From an uncultured Oscillospiraceae bacterium (lineage in GTDB: Bacteria > Bacillota > Clostridia > Oscillospirales > Oscillospiraceae): a stretch of 64,000 nt of DNA. Below, one piece after another: positions 41,427 through 50,981 of this stretch. The notes beneath the pieces were generated by a model, which made no database searches, was not told the origin of the DNA, and was given only the letters and a program-made list of their open reading frames with translations. The position numbers and the translations under genes are program-made. The stretch is taken from contig CAKTJX010000004.1 in the NCBI GenBank assembly GCA_934569045.1, positions 1 to 64,000 of the forward strand. Reading direction: 5' to 3'. The number at the start of each line of letters is the position of its first letter. Positions within the stretch are counted from its first letter, which is position 1.

Positions 41427-42476
41427 ATGGATCACAAGAATTCTCAGTCTGCCAGCTACGCCGCCGCCGGTGTAGACATTACCGCCGGCTACAAGGCCGT
41501 GGAGCTCATGAAAAAGCACGTTGCCCGGACCCGGAATGCGGGCTGCCTGGACGATGTGGGCGGCTTCGGCGGCTGCTTCGGCCTGCCGGTGGCCGGAATG
41601 GAGGAGCCGGTGCTGGTGTCCGGCACCGATGGCGTAGGCACCAAACTGCGCATTGCCCAGCTGCTTGATAAGCACGATACCATCGGCATCGACTGCGTGG
41701 CCATGTGTGTCAACGATGTGATCTGCTGCGGCGCGAAGCCCCTGTTCTTCCTGGATTATATCGCCTGCGGCAAGAATGTGCCGGAACGGATCGCGGAGAT
41801 CGTGGGCGGCGTGGCCGAGGGCTGCGTCCAGTCCGGCTCCGCCCTGATCGGCGGCGAGACCGCAGAGCATCCCGGCATGATGCCGGTGGATGACTACGAT
41901 CTGGCAGGTTTCAGTGTGGGCATCGTGGACAAAAAGAAGATCATTGACAATACCCGTATGCGCGCCGGGGATGTGGTCATTGCCCTGGCCTCCACCGGTG
42001 TGCACTCCAACGGCTTCAGCCTGGTGCGCAAGGTCTTTGATGTGGAGCATAACGAGCATCTGAAGGAGCCCTGCGAGGCTCTGGGCGGCGCGTCCGTTCT
42101 GGAGACCCTGCTGACCCCCACGAAGATCTATGTCAAGAGCATCCTGGCCCTGCTGGAGCAGGTGGATGTAAAGGGCATCAGCCACATCACCGGCGGCGGC
42201 TTCTATGAGAATATCCCCCGCAGCATCCCGGACGGCCTGTGTGCGAAGATTTCTAAGGCGGATGTGCGGGTGCTGCCCATCTTCAAGCTGATTGCCGAAA
42301 CCGGAAACATCCCGGAGCGGGATATGTTCAATACCTTTAATATGGGCGTGGGCATGAGCGTGGTGGTCCCCGCGGACCAGGCGGAAACCGCCTTGAAGAT
42401 TCTGACGGACCACGGCGAGACCGCCTATACCATCGGTGAAATCGTGGAGAACGAGGAAAAGGTGATTTTGGAATGA
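41427..42476 (+). CDS. purM: Phosphoribosylformylglycinamidine cyclo-ligase
   Basis: A 349-residue AIR synthetase that closes the imidazole ring using [16 protein letters not shown] (about 67-79) and [28 protein letters not shown] (about 90-117) are the PurM dimer and ATP-binding signature; [12 protein letters not shown] (about 144-155) follows. Length and order are normal. AAAGGAGATTGCTTT precedes the ATG. The stop overlaps purN by ATGA. Confidence 0.97.
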   Translation: MDHKNSQSASYAAAGVDITAGYKAVELMKKHVARTRNAGCLDDVGGFGGCFGLPVAGMEEPVLVSGTDGVGTKLRIAQLLDKHDTIGIDCVAMCVNDVICCGAKPLFFLDYIACGKNVPERIAEIVGGVAEGCVQSGSALIGGETAEHPGMMPVDDYDLAGFSVGIVDKKKIIDNTRMRAGDVVIALASTGVHSNGFSLVRKVFDVEHNEHLKEPCEALGGASVLETLLTPTKIYVKSILALLEQVDVKGISHITGGGFYENIPRSIPDGLCAKISKADVRVLPIFKLIAETGNIPERDMFNTFNMGVGMSVVVPADQAETALKILTDHGETAYTIGEIVENEEKVILE

Positions 42477-43081
42477 AAACCAAGATCGCGGTGCTGGTCT
42501 CCGGCGGCGGAACAAATTTACAGGCCCTGATGGATGCCCAGCAGGCGGGGAAGCTTTGCAGTGGAGAAATTGCCCTGGTGGTTTCCAACAATGCCTCTGC
42601 TTTTGCTCTGGAGCGGGCGAAAAAGGCGGGCATCCCCACAAGAATTCTGCTGAAAAAGGAGCTGGGGGGCCAGGCTGGCTTTGAGGCGGCCCTGGAGCAG
42701 ACCCTGGCGGAATTCGGCATCCAGGTCATCATCCTGGCGGGCTTTATGAGCATCCTGTCCGGCGATTTTACGGACAAATACCCCAGACGCATTTTGAATG
42801 TCCACCCGTCCCTGATTCCCGCTTTCTGCGGCGCTGGCTTCTATGGGCTGAAAGTCCATGAGGCGGCCCTGGAATACGGCGTTAAGGTCACGGGGGCCAC
42901 GGTTCACTTTGTCAATCAGATTCCCGATGGCGGGGAGATCATTGCCCAGAAGGCGGTGGATATCCTGCCCGGGGATACGCCGGAGCGGCTGCAGCGCCGG
43001 GTGATGGAGCAGGCGGAATGGATTCTGCTCCCCCGGGCCGCGGAGCAGCTCTGCGCCGCCATCCAGAATTCGGAGGAGTAA
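42473..43081 (+). CDS. purN: Phosphoribosylglycinamide formyltransferase
   Basis: A 202-residue enzyme that formylates GAR using 10-formyl-THF. The [11 protein letters not shown] loop (8-18), the catalytic [12 protein letters not shown] (Asn and His, about 105-116) and [15 protein letters not shown] (Asp) are present. Note CG in place of the usual PG after AF. It starts within the purM stop. The next gene follows after 4 bases, using GGAGGAG near this gene's end. Confidence 0.95.
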   Translation: MKTKIAVLVSGGGTNLQALMDAQQAGKLCSGEIALVVSNNASAFALERAKKAGIPTRILLKKELGGQAGFEAALEQTLAEFGIQVIILAGFMSILSGDFTDKYPRRILNVHPSLIPAFCGAGFYGLKVHEAALEYGVKVTGATVHFVNQIPDGGEIIAQKAVDILPGDTPERLQRRVMEQAEWILLPRAAEQLCAAIQNSEE

Positions 43082-43085
43082 GGAT

Positions 43086-43799
43086 ATGAACGTTTACGAG
43101 GTTGGAACCATGGAGGAAAAGCTGTCCTCCAACCGTTACCCCGGCCGGGGCATTGTCCTGGGCCTGACACCGGACGGAAAGCAGTCTGTGACGGCCTATT
43201 TTATCATGGGCCGCAGCGTCAACAGCCGCAACCGCATCTTCGCCCTGGAGCCTGACGGCATCCGCACGGAGGCCTATGACCCCAGCAAGATGGAGGACCC
43301 CAGCCTGATCATCTATCACCCTGTCCGCCAGCTGGGCCGGGCCCTGATCGTCACCAACGGCGACCAGACCGACACCATCCGGGAATTCCTGGAGAAGGGA
43401 AAGACCATGGAGGAAGCCCTGCGGACCCGGAAATTTGAGCACGACGGCCCCAACTGGACCCCCCGCATCTCCGGCCTGTTGAGCCCTGACGGCAGCTACA
43501 AGCTGTCTATCCTGAAGGCCTCCGACCCGGAGGGGAAGGGCTGCAACCGCTATACCTTTGATTATGACCCCATCCCCGGCCTGGGCCATTTCCTGCATAC
43601 CTATGTCTGTGATGGCAGCCCCGTGATCCCCACCTTCCAGGGGGAGCCGGAGCGGGTGGAGGTTCCCCAGGACATGGATGCCTTTGTGGATACCCTGTGG
43701 AAAAACCTGAATGCGGACAACAAGATTTCCTTGTTCGTCCGTTATACGGACCTGGAAACCGGCGAATTCCGGCAGAAGGTCATCAACCGCTACGAATAA
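43086..43799 (+). CDS. PurO-type IMP cyclohydrolase
   Basis: A 237-residue protein of the archaeal-type IMP cyclohydrolase family (PF07826 in my recollection), which closes the ring of FAICAR to IMP. Visible family segments are SSNRYPGRGIVLG, GRSVNSRNRIF, YHPVRQLGRALIVTNGDQTD, DGPNWTPRISG and FDYDPIPGLGHFLHTY. The gene sits directly before a stand-alone AICAR transformylase, so together they replace bifunctional PurH. This form is widespread in archaea and found in only some bacteria. Translation is coupled to purN by the short gap. Confidence 0.88.
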   Translation: MNVYEVGTMEEKLSSNRYPGRGIVLGLTPDGKQSVTAYFIMGRSVNSRNRIFALEPDGIRTEAYDPSKMEDPSLIIYHPVRQLGRALIVTNGDQTDTIREFLEKGKTMEEALRTRKFEHDGPNWTPRISGLLSPDGSYKLSILKASDPEGKGCNRYTFDYDPIPGLGHFLHTYVCDGSPVIPTFQGEPERVEVPQDMDAFVDTLWKNLNADNKISLFVRYTDLETGEFRQKVINRYE

Positions 43800-43812
43800 G
43801 GGGAGGAACACC

Positions 43813-44997
43813 ATGAAAGAATTCGCACTGAAGTACGGCTGCAACCCCAACCAGAAGCCCGCCTCCATCTATATGGCGGACGGAAGCGACCTGCCCATTA
43901 CGGTGCTGGGTGGCCGCCCCGGCTACATCAACTTCCTGGATGCCCTGAACTCCTATCAGCTGGTGAAGGAATTAAAGGCAGCCACCGGAAAGTGCGCCGT
44001 GACCTCCTTCAAGCACGTGTCCCCCACCTCTGCCGCCGTGGGCAAAATCCTGCCGGAAAACCTCAAAAAGGCCTGCTTTGTAGACGATGTGGAGGGCCTG
44101 GACGAGAGCCCCCTGGCCTGCGCCTATGCCCGGGCCCGGGGCACAGACCGGATGTGCTCCTTTGGCGACTGGGTGGCCCTCAGCGATGTGTGCGACACCC
44201 TCACCGCGAAGCTGATCGCCCGTGAGGTCTCTGACGGCGTCATTGCCCCCGGCTACACCGAGGAGGCCCTGGAGATCCTGAAAAAGAAGCGCAAGGGCGG
44301 CTACAACGTGGTTGCCATTGATGAAAATTATGTCCCCGCCCCCCAGGAGACCAAGATGGTCTACGGCGTGACCTTCCAGCAGGGCCGGAACAATTTCAAA
44401 ATTGACGCGGGACTGCTGGAAAACATTGTCACGGAGAACAAGAACCTGTCGGACAGCGCCAAGGAGGACCTGATTGTATCCCTCATCACCCTGAAATACA
44501 CCCAGTCCAATTCCGTCTGCTTTGCCTATGACGGCCAGGCCATCGGCGTGGGCGCGGGCCAGCAGTCCCGGATTCACTGCACCCGGCTGGCGGGCTCCAA
44601 GGCGGATACCTGGTTCCTGCGGCAGCACCCCAAGACTCTGGCCCTTCCCTTCCGGGAAGATCTGGGCCGCCCAAACCGGGACAACGTGATTGACGGCTAC
44701 ATCAACGGCAACGAGGAGGACGTCTGCGCCGACGGCATCTGGCAGAACTATTTCACGGTCCAGCCGGAGCGTCTGACGGAGGAAGACAAGCGGGCGTTCC
44801 TGGGGGCCATCCATGGCGTTTCCCTGGGCTCCGATGCCTTCTTCCCCTTTGCGGACAATATCAAGCGGGCCTATGCCTCCGGTGTCAGCTACATTGCCCA
44901 GCCCGGCGGCTCCATTCGGGACGACCTGGTGATCGAGGAGTGCAACAAGGACGGCATCGTCATGGCCTTTACCGGCATGCGGCTGTTCCATCACTAA
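43813..44997 (+). CDS. Stand-alone AICAR formyltransferase (PurH C-domain type)
   Basis: A 394-residue protein that transfers the formyl group from 10-formyl-THF to AICAR. It corresponds to the transformylase half of PurH: TSFKHVSPTSAAVG (about 62-75) has the catalytic Lys-His pair, and VYGVTFQQGRNNFKID, SNSVCFAYDGQAIGVGAGQQSRIHCTR and FFPFADNIKRAYASGVSYIAQPGGSIRD follow. The N-terminal MGS-like cyclohydrolase domain of PurH is absent. The ATG at 43813 follows GGGAGGAACACC; the open frame from 43711 lies within the preceding gene. Partner of the PurO-type protein. Confidence 0.92.
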   Translation: MKEFALKYGCNPNQKPASIYMADGSDLPITVLGGRPGYINFLDALNSYQLVKELKAATGKCAVTSFKHVSPTSAAVGKILPENLKKACFVDDVEGLDESPLACAYARARGTDRMCSFGDWVALSDVCDTLTAKLIAREVSDGVIAPGYTEEALEILKKKRKGGYNVVAIDENYVPAPQETKMVYGVTFQQGRNNFKIDAGLLENIVTENKNLSDSAKEDLIVSLITLKYTQSNSVCFAYDGQAIGVGAGQQSRIHCTRLAGSKADTWFLRQHPKTLALPFREDLGRPNRDNVIDGYINGNEEDVCADGIWQNYFTVQPERLTEEDKRAFLGAIHGVSLGSDAFFPFADNIKRAYASGVSYIAQPGGSIRDDLVIEECNKDGIVMAFTGMRLFHH

Positions 44998-45031
44998 ATC
45001 TGCCGCTGAAAGGCGTTAAGGAGACTGTACT

Positions 45032-46300
45032 ATGAAAATTCTGGTGGTCGGTGGCGGCGGACGGGAACACGCCATCATTAAAAAGCTGAAAGAGAATCCG
45101 ACTGTTGAGGTCATCTATGCCCTGCCCGGCAACGGCGGCATTGCCCAGGATGCGGTCTGCGTGCCCATCGGGGCCACGGAGATTGAGAAGATTGTGGACT
45201 TCGCCGTGGAAAAGAACATTGACTACGCCGTGGTTGCTCCGGATGATCCTCTGGTGCTGGGGGCGGTGGACGCGCTGGAAGGGCGGGGAATTCCCTGCTT
45301 TGGCCCCAGGGCCAAAGCCGCCATCATTGAGGGCAGCAAGGTGTTTGCCAAGAACCTGATGAAGAAGTACGGCATCCCCACGGCAGAATACGAGGTGTTC
45401 AACGATCTGGATTCCGCTCTGCGCTATCTGGAAACCGCCCCCATCCCCACGGTGATCAAGGCCGACGGCCTGGCCCTGGGCAAGGGCGTGATCATCGCCC
45501 AGACCCGGGAAGAGGCCAGAGAGGCCGTCCGCTCCATGATGGCGGACAAGGTCTTCGGAAAGAGCGGCGAGCACATTGTCATCGAGGAATTCCTCACCGG
45601 CCCGGAGGTCAGCGTCCTGTCCTTTACGGACGGCAAGGTTGTCAAACCCATGGTTTCCTCCATGGACCACAAGCGGGCAGGGGACCATGACACGGGCCTG
45701 AATACCGGCGGCATGGGCACCATTGCCCCCAACCCCTGCTACACGGAGGAGATCGCCAAAACCTGCATGGAGCAGATTTTCCTGCCCACCATCCACGCCA
45801 TGAACGCCGAGGGCCGGACCTTCCGGGGCTGCCTGTATTTCGGCCTGATGCTGACCCCCAAGGGTCCCAAGGTCATTGAATACAACTGCCGCTTCGGTGA
45901 CCCGGAGACCCAGGTGGTGCTGCCCCTGCTGGAAAGCGATCTGCTCACCGTCATGCAGGCCACCACCAACGGCTGTTTGGAGGAGACCCCTGTGCGGTTC
46001 TCCAAGAAAAACGCCTGCTGCGTGATTCTGGCATCCCAGGGCTACCCCGTGTCCTACAAGAAGGGCTTCCCCCTCACCATGACGGAGGAGGCCAAGGCCC
46101 ATACTTTCGTTGCTGGTGCCAAACTGGATGAAAATGGGAAGCTTGTCACCTCCGGCGGCCGGGTCACCGGCACCACCGCCGTGGCGGATACCCTGGAGGA
46201 AGCCATCCGGGAGGCCTACCGCCTGTCGGACGGGGTCCATTTTGAGAACGCCTACCGCAGAAGCGACATCGGCCAGCGGGCATTGCAGGCCCTGAAATAA
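45032..46300 (+). CDS. purD: Phosphoribosylamine-glycine ligase
   Basis: A 422-residue ATP-grasp enzyme that makes GAR. MKILVVGGGGREHAI opens the N-domain; PVGATEIEKIVDF-like, FGPRAKAAIIEGSKVFAKNLMKKYGIPTA (about 91-119), ADGLALGKGV and EEFLTGPEVSVLSFTDG form the ATP-grasp core; EYNCRFGDPETQ (about 284-295) is the metal-binding segment. Length is normal. AAGGAGACTGTACT precedes the ATG. Confidence 0.98.
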   Translation: MKILVVGGGGREHAIIKKLKENPTVEVIYALPGNGGIAQDAVCVPIGATEIEKIVDFAVEKNIDYAVVAPDDPLVLGAVDALEGRGIPCFGPRAKAAIIEGSKVFAKNLMKKYGIPTAEYEVFNDLDSALRYLETAPIPTVIKADGLALGKGVIIAQTREEAREAVRSMMADKVFGKSGEHIVIEEFLTGPEVSVLSFTDGKVVKPMVSSMDHKRAGDHDTGLNTGGMGTIAPNPCYTEEIAKTCMEQIFLPTIHAMNAEGRTFRGCLYFGLMLTPKGPKVIEYNCRFGDPETQVVLPLLESDLLTVMQATTNGCLEETPVRFSKKNACCVILASQGYPVSYKKGFPLTMTEEAKAHTFVAGAKLDENGKLVTSGGRVTGTTAVADTLEEAIREAYRLSDGVHFENAYRRSDIGQRALQALK

Positions 46301-46320
46301 ACAGTTGGAGGAACAGCCAA

Positions 46321-49300
46321 ATGGTTTATCGAGTATATGTAGAGAAGAAGGAAGGCCAGACCCACGAGGCCAAGAGCCTGCTGCGGGAGATTCAGGATTT
46401 CCTGGGCATCCGGGGCCTCACCGCCCTGCGGGTGCTGAACCGGTACGATGCGGAGAACATCGAGAAGTCCCTCTTCGATTACGCGGTGCATACCGTGTTC
46501 TCCGAGCCCCAGGTGGACATTGTCAGTTATCAGGTGCCCCAGGGGGATGTGGTCTTTGCCGTGGAGCCCCTGCCCGGCCAGTTTGACCAGCGGGCGGATT
46601 CCGCTGCCCAGTGTATCCAGATTATTTCCCAGGGAAACCGCCCCACTGTCCGCACGGCCAAGGTCTATGTGCTCTCCGGCAATCTGACTCCAGCGGACGT
46701 GGAAGCTGTCAAGAAGTACGTCATCAACGCCGTGGAGAGCCGGGAGGCATCCCTGGAGCTGCCCGAAACCCTGGCCATTGACTACGCGAAGCCGGAGACC
46801 GTGGCTACCGTTACGGGCTTTACCCAGATGGACGAGGCCGCTCTGGCCGCCCTGCTGGACAAGCTGGGCCTTGCCATGGACCTGGATGACCTTAAATTCT
46901 TGCAGGCCTATTTCCGGGACGAGGAGAAGCGGGACCCCACCATTACGGAGATCCGAGTGGTGGACACCTATTGGTCCGACCACTGCCGCCACACCACCTT
47001 CTCCACCCATCTGGACAATATCGTGATCCATGACAGCGGCGTGCGGCAGGCCTATGAGGATTACCTTGCCGCCCGCGTGGCGGTGTACGGCGAGGAGAAG
47101 GCCGCCAAGCGTCCCCAGACCCTGATGGACATTGCCACCATCGGCGCGAAATACCTGAAAAAGCAGGGCAAGCTCCCGGAGCTGGACGAGAGCGAGGAGA
47201 TCAACGCCTGCTCCATCCACGTCACTGCCACCGTCAATGGGGAAGACCAGGACTGGCTGCTGATGTTCAAGAACGAGACCCACAACCACCCCACGGAGAT
47301 TGAGCCCTTCGGCGGCGCGGCTACCTGCATCGGCGGCTGCATCCGGGACCCCCTGTCCGGTCGGGCTTATGTGCACCAGGCCATGCGGGTTACCGGCGCG
47401 GGGGACCCCCGGACCCCGCTGAAGGACACCCTGCCCGGCAAGCTGCCCCAGCGGAAGCTCTGCCAGACGGCGGCGGCGGGCTACTCCTCCTACGGAAACC
47501 AGATCGGTCTGGCTACCGGCCATGTGGCGGAACTGTACCACGAGGGCTTTGTCGCAAAGCGCCTGGAGTGCGGCGCGGTGGTGGCGGCGGCCCCGGCAGA
47601 GAATGTGCGCCGGGAGTGCCCCGCCCCCGGGGATGTGGTGATCCTGCTGGGCGGACGCACCGGCCGGGACGGCATCGGCGGTGCCACCGGCTCCTCCAAG
47701 AGCCACAATATGAAATCCCTCACCACCATGGCCTCCGAGGTTCAGAAGGGCAACGCCCCGGAGGAGCGGAAGATTCAGCGCCTGTTCCGGGACGGCAATG
47801 TGACCCGGCTGATCAAGCGCTGCAATGACTTCGGCGCGGGCGGTGTGTCCGTTGCCATCGGCGAGCTGGCCGATGGCCTGCGCATCGACCTGGACGCGGT
47901 GCGGAAGAAGTATGACGGCCTGGACGGCACGGAGCTTGCCATTTCCGAGTCCCAGGAGCGGATGGCTGTTGTCGTGGCCCCGGAGGACGCGGAGGCCTTC
48001 ATTGCCGCCGCGGAGAGGGAGAACCTGGAAGCCTACCGGGTGGCCGTGGTCACCGAGGAGGCCCGGATGGTCATGTCCTGGAAGGGCCGGGAGATCGCCA
48101 ACCTGAGCCGGGACTTCCTGAATACCAACGGCGCGGTGAAGCACACCGCCGTAGAGGTTCCCGACAGCCAGCGGCCCATGGGCGTGATCTGTGACGAGCC
48201 CACCGACTTGCGCAAGATGGCTTCCCAGCTGAAATTCGCCTCCCAGCGGGGCCTGGTGGAGCGGTTTGACGCCACCATCGGCGCGGGCAGCCTGCTGATG
48301 CCCTTCGGCGGCAAGAACCAGGCCACCCCCGCCCAGGCCATGGCGGCCAAGCTGCCGGTGCTGCCCGGGCAGTCCACCGATGCCGCCAGCGTGATGGCCT
48401 GGGGCTGTGACCCGGATCTGCTCAGCGCGGACCCCTTCCTGGGGGCCCAGTGCAGCGTGATTTCCTCCATGGCAAAGATTGTCGCCGCCGGTGCGGACTA
48501 CAAAAAGGCTTACCTGACCCTGCAGGAGTTCTTTGAGAAGCTGCGGGACGAACCCCTGCGCTGGGGCAAGCCCTTCCAGGCGCTGCTTGGCGCGCTGCGG
48601 GCCCAGGTGAATCTGGATGCCGCGGCCATTGGCGGCAAGGACTCCATGTCCGGCTCCTTCCTGGATAAGGACGTGCCCCCCACGCTGATTTCCTTTGCCA
48701 TTGCACCGCTGAAGGCGGAGGAGGTGCTCTCTCCCGAATTCAAGGAGCCGGGCCACCCCGTCTACTTCTTCCAGGCCGGCAGCTACGATCAGATGAAGAC
48801 CGTCTGGGAGAAATTCCACGGGCTCTGCCAGGCCGGAAAGGTCAGAGCCGCCTATGCGGTGGATGCCGGCGGCACGGCGGAGGCTGTGATGAAGATGTCC
48901 TTCGGTAACGGCATCGGCTTTGCGGAGAAGGAAGATTCCGTGAAGTTCAACGGCCCCTTCTATGGCTCCATCATTGCCGAGCTGACGGAGGACTGCGATT
49001 TTGGCGAGAAAATCGGCATGACCACGGAAGAGCCTGTCATCCGCTATGGCCGCGACAGCGCCACCATTGCGGAGCTCTATGATCGGAATACTGCCGTCCT
49101 GGAGAAGGTCTACCCCACCAAGACCGTGGAAAAGGAGGGAAATGTCCCCACCTTTGATTATAAGGCTGCCGCTTACCCCGCGCCCGCGGTGAAGACCGCC
49201 AAGCCCAGAGTCCTGATTCCTGTCTTCCCCGGCACCAACTGCGAGTATGACTCCGCCCGTGCCGTTCTGGCCGCGGGGGCGGAGGCGGATATTGCCGTCA

Positions 49301-49998
49301 TCCGCAACCTGACTGCTGACGATGTGGCCCGGTCTGTGGAGGACGTGGCGAAGCGGATCGGGGAGAGCCAGATGATCTTCATTCCCGGCGGCTTCTCCGG
49401 CGGCGACGAGCCCGACGGCTCCGCAAAGTTTATTACTGCGTTCTTCCGCAACCCCGCCATCCGGGAGCAGGTGGCAAAGCTGCTGGAGGACCGGGACGGC
49501 CTGATGTGCGGCATCTGCAACGGCTTCCAGGCTCTCATCAAGCTGGGTCTGGTGCCCTATGGCAAGATCATCGACACGGACGATACCTGCCCCACCCTGA
49601 CCTTCAACACCATCTCCCGGCACCAGAGCCGCATTGTCCGCACACGGGTTGCCTCCAATAAGTCCCCCTGGCTGCGGCTGACCAATGTGGGCGATATCTA
49701 CAATGTTCCCATTTCCCACGGCGAGGGCAAGTTCCTGGCCAGCGAGGCGCTCATCAAGCAGCTGGCGGAGAACGGCCAGATTGCCACCCAGTATGTAGAC
49801 CTAGAGGGCAGGCCCACTATGGATGCCGCGTTCAACCCCAACGGCTCCCTCTGTGCCATCGAGGGCATCACCTCCCCGGATGGCCGCGTCTTCGGCAAGA
49901 TGGGCCACAGCGAACGCATCGGCGCAAACCTGTACCGCAACGTCCCTGGCGAATACGATATCCGCATGTTCGAGGCAGCGGTGAAGTACTTCAAGTAA
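46321..49998 (+). CDS. purL: Phosphoribosylformylglycinamidine synthase, long form
   Basis: A 1225-residue single-chain FGAM synthase (PurS-, PurL- and PurQ-like parts fused), using ATP and glutamine. The FGAR synthetase core has DTYWSDHCRHTTF (about 217-229), FKNETHNHPTEIEPFGGAATCIGG (about 318-341) and NDFGAGGVSVA (about 502-512). The C-terminal class I glutaminase (about 960-1225) has FPGTNCEYDSARA, GGFSGGDE, the nucleophile Cys in GICNGFQAL (about 1062-1070) and the His/Glu triad in SHGEGKF and the last 30 residues. This glutaminase is intact, in contrast to the PurF of the same operon. GGAGGAACAGCCAA precedes the ATG. Confidence 0.97.
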   Translation: MVYRVYVEKKEGQTHEAKSLLREIQDFLGIRGLTALRVLNRYDAENIEKSLFDYAVHTVFSEPQVDIVSYQVPQGDVVFAVEPLPGQFDQRADSAAQCIQIISQGNRPTVRTAKVYVLSGNLTPADVEAVKKYVINAVESREASLELPETLAIDYAKPETVATVTGFTQMDEAALAALLDKLGLAMDLDDLKFLQAYFRDEEKRDPTITEIRVVDTYWSDHCRHTTFSTHLDNIVIHDSGVRQAYEDYLAARVAVYGEEKAAKRPQTLMDIATIGAKYLKKQGKLPELDESEEINACSIHVTATVNGEDQDWLLMFKNETHNHPTEIEPFGGAATCIGGCIRDPLSGRAYVHQAMRVTGAGDPRTPLKDTLPGKLPQRKLCQTAAAGYSSYGNQIGLATGHVAELYHEGFVAKRLECGAVVAAAPAENVRRECPAPGDVVILLGGRTGRDGIGGATGSSKSHNMKSLTTMASEVQKGNAPEERKIQRLFRDGNVTRLIKRCNDFGAGGVSVAIGELADGLRIDLDAVRKKYDGLDGTELAISESQERMAVVVAPEDAEAFIAAAERENLEAYRVAVVTEEARMVMSWKGREIANLSRDFLNTNGAVKHTAVEVPDSQRPMGVICDEPTDLRKMASQLKFASQRGLVERFDATIGAGSLLMPFGGKNQATPAQAMAAKLPVLPGQSTDAASVMAWGCDPDLLSADPFLGAQCSVISSMAKIVAAGADYKKAYLTLQEFFEKLRDEPLRWGKPFQALLGALRAQVNLDAAAIGGKDSMSGSFLDKDVPPTLISFAIAPLKAEEVLSPEFKEPGHPVYFFQAGSYDQMKTVWEKFHGLCQAGKVRAAYAVDAGGTAEAVMKMSFGNGIGFAEKEDSVKFNGPFYGSIIAELTEDCDFGEKIGMTTEEPVIRYGRDSATIAELYDRNTAVLEKVYPTKTVEKEGNVPTFDYKAAAYPAPAVKTAKPRVLIPVFPGTNCEYDSARAVLAAGAEADIAVIRNLTADDVARSVEDVAKRIGESQMIFIPGGFSGGDEPDGSAKFITAFFRNPAIREQVAKLLEDRDGLMCGICNGFQALIKLGLVPYGKIIDTDDTCPTLTFNTISRHQSRIVRTRVASNKSPWLRLTNVGDIYNVPISHGEGKFLASEALIKQLAENGQIATQYVDLEGRPTMDAAFNPNGSLCAIEGITSPDGRVFGKMGHSERIGANLYRNVPGEYDIRMFEAAVKYFK

Positions 49999-50010
49999 GC
50001 ATTCGGTTAC

Positions 50011-50055
50011 AAAACAAGCGAAGCATCCGCCATTGGAATGCTTCGCTTGTTTTTT
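50011..50055 (+). terminator. Terminator of the pur operon
   Basis: AAAACAAGCGAAGCAT (50011-50026) pairs perfectly with ATGCTTCGCTTGTTTT (50038-50053), followed by more T; loop 11 bases. Confidence 0.9.
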
Positions 50056-50116
50056 CGATGAAATGGGATTGAACATACAGAAATAATAGACAATATTTTG
50101 CAAATGGCAATATATG

Positions 50117-50145
50117 TTGACAAATGTGGAGAAATCGGTTAAATA
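50117..50145 (+). promoter_or_regulatory. Promoter for the small membrane protein
   Basis: TTGACA (50117-50122) and TAAATA (50140-50145) are 17 bases apart, 48 bases before the start. Confidence 0.65.
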
Positions 50146-50193
50146 TAAACATTTTGCGGTTCCTGAAATTATAAATGAAGGGACGGATTCCAT

Positions 50194-50598
50194 ATGAACA
50201 GTAACGCAAAAAGAGCCCTGACAGATTACCGGGGGATTGCCCTGTGCATTCTTCTGTTTGTGCTGCTCCTGGTATTCCCCCTTACCCGTATCCGTGGGCT
50301 ATGGGTCACGGTGCCGTTGTATGCGGCGGTTCTCCTTTTCCTCCGTATGGCAACGGAAAAGCCCGGAAGCTCCGCAAAGGCGTTTGCCATTCTGGCGGTG
50401 GTGGGGACCGTTGTGTTGGCATCTGTCTATCTTCGTTTCCTGCTGCCCCGCAAAACCATGGTCAGCCTTGGCACGGCTATGGTAAAAGGGGAGACAGCGC
50501 CGAAGGTCTTGTTTATCGTGAGCGGCCTCTATGCACTTGTTACAATCGCTGCTTTTTGGCTGCAATACGTCCGCAAGACCAAAGAACCAAGAGAATAA
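50194..50598 (+). CDS. Small predicted membrane protein
   Basis: A 134-residue hydrophobic protein with four predicted membrane helices (about 14-31, 37-52, 62-82 and 104-124) and basic ends. I do not recognise a family. The ribosome site is weak (AAGGGACGG about 9 bases upstream). Its TAA stop lies in the terminal repeat of a MITE-like element (50594-50786), so its C-terminus may have been shortened or changed by that insertion. Confidence 0.6.
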   Translation: MNSNAKRALTDYRGIALCILLFVLLLVFPLTRIRGLWVTVPLYAAVLLFLRMATEKPGSSAKAFAILAVVGTVVLASVYLRFLLPRKTMVSLGTAMVKGETAPKVLFIVSGLYALVTIAAFWLQYVRKTKEPRE

Positions 50599-50786
50599 AA
50601 AGCCTCGCAGAGTTTGTCGCCCGCAGGCGGCAAATAAAGTGAAATCATTTTCTGTCGGGGCGTGTACCTGACAGAAAATACCTATCAGGCTGCAAGTGTG
50701 CGAGTTGGCCGCCGTAGGCGTCAAGGAGTGCGCGCAGCAGACTGCAATCCCTTTGTCAAAAAGGGCAAGGCCCTTTTTGACAGTTG
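50594..50786. repeat. MITE-like repeat, copy 2 (inverted)
   Basis: Read on the minus strand this block follows the order of 24066-24249: CTGTCAAAAAGGGCC, TTGCAGTCTGCTGCGCGCAC, TTTTCTGTCAGGTACACGCCCCGACAG-type hairpin, GCCTGCGGGC, GCGAGGCTTTTTATTC. The middle of the CGCGCAC region is about 20 bases longer than in copy 1. Confidence 0.75.
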
Positions 50787-50981
50787 AACCCCCGCTGCCC
50801 AAAAGCAGCGGGGGTTCTCTGCAAAAGGAATAGAAAGAAGAGAGGTAGAAAAGAGGATCTACGGAGAGGAAAGGGAGCGGCTCACGGCTTCCGCAACCTT
50901 TCTGCTATTAAGATATCTGCCGGATTTGAACAGCAAATAGCGGAATTGAAAACAAAATTCTACGAAAATATGAACGATTTT
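50787..50981. other. Gene-free interval downstream of GDPD gene
   Basis: A perfect 11-bp palindrome ACCCCCGCTGC/GCAGCGGGGGT (50787-50816) may stop transcripts from either side. The rest has no signal I can support. Confidence 0.5.

Noticed and set aside
46252-49719. 1155-codon open frame on the minus strand opposite purL
   Set aside because: It lies wholly antisense to a well-recognised purL. High GC third positions keep the opposite frame open, and the translation is low-complexity in His, Gly, Ala and Asp with no domain.
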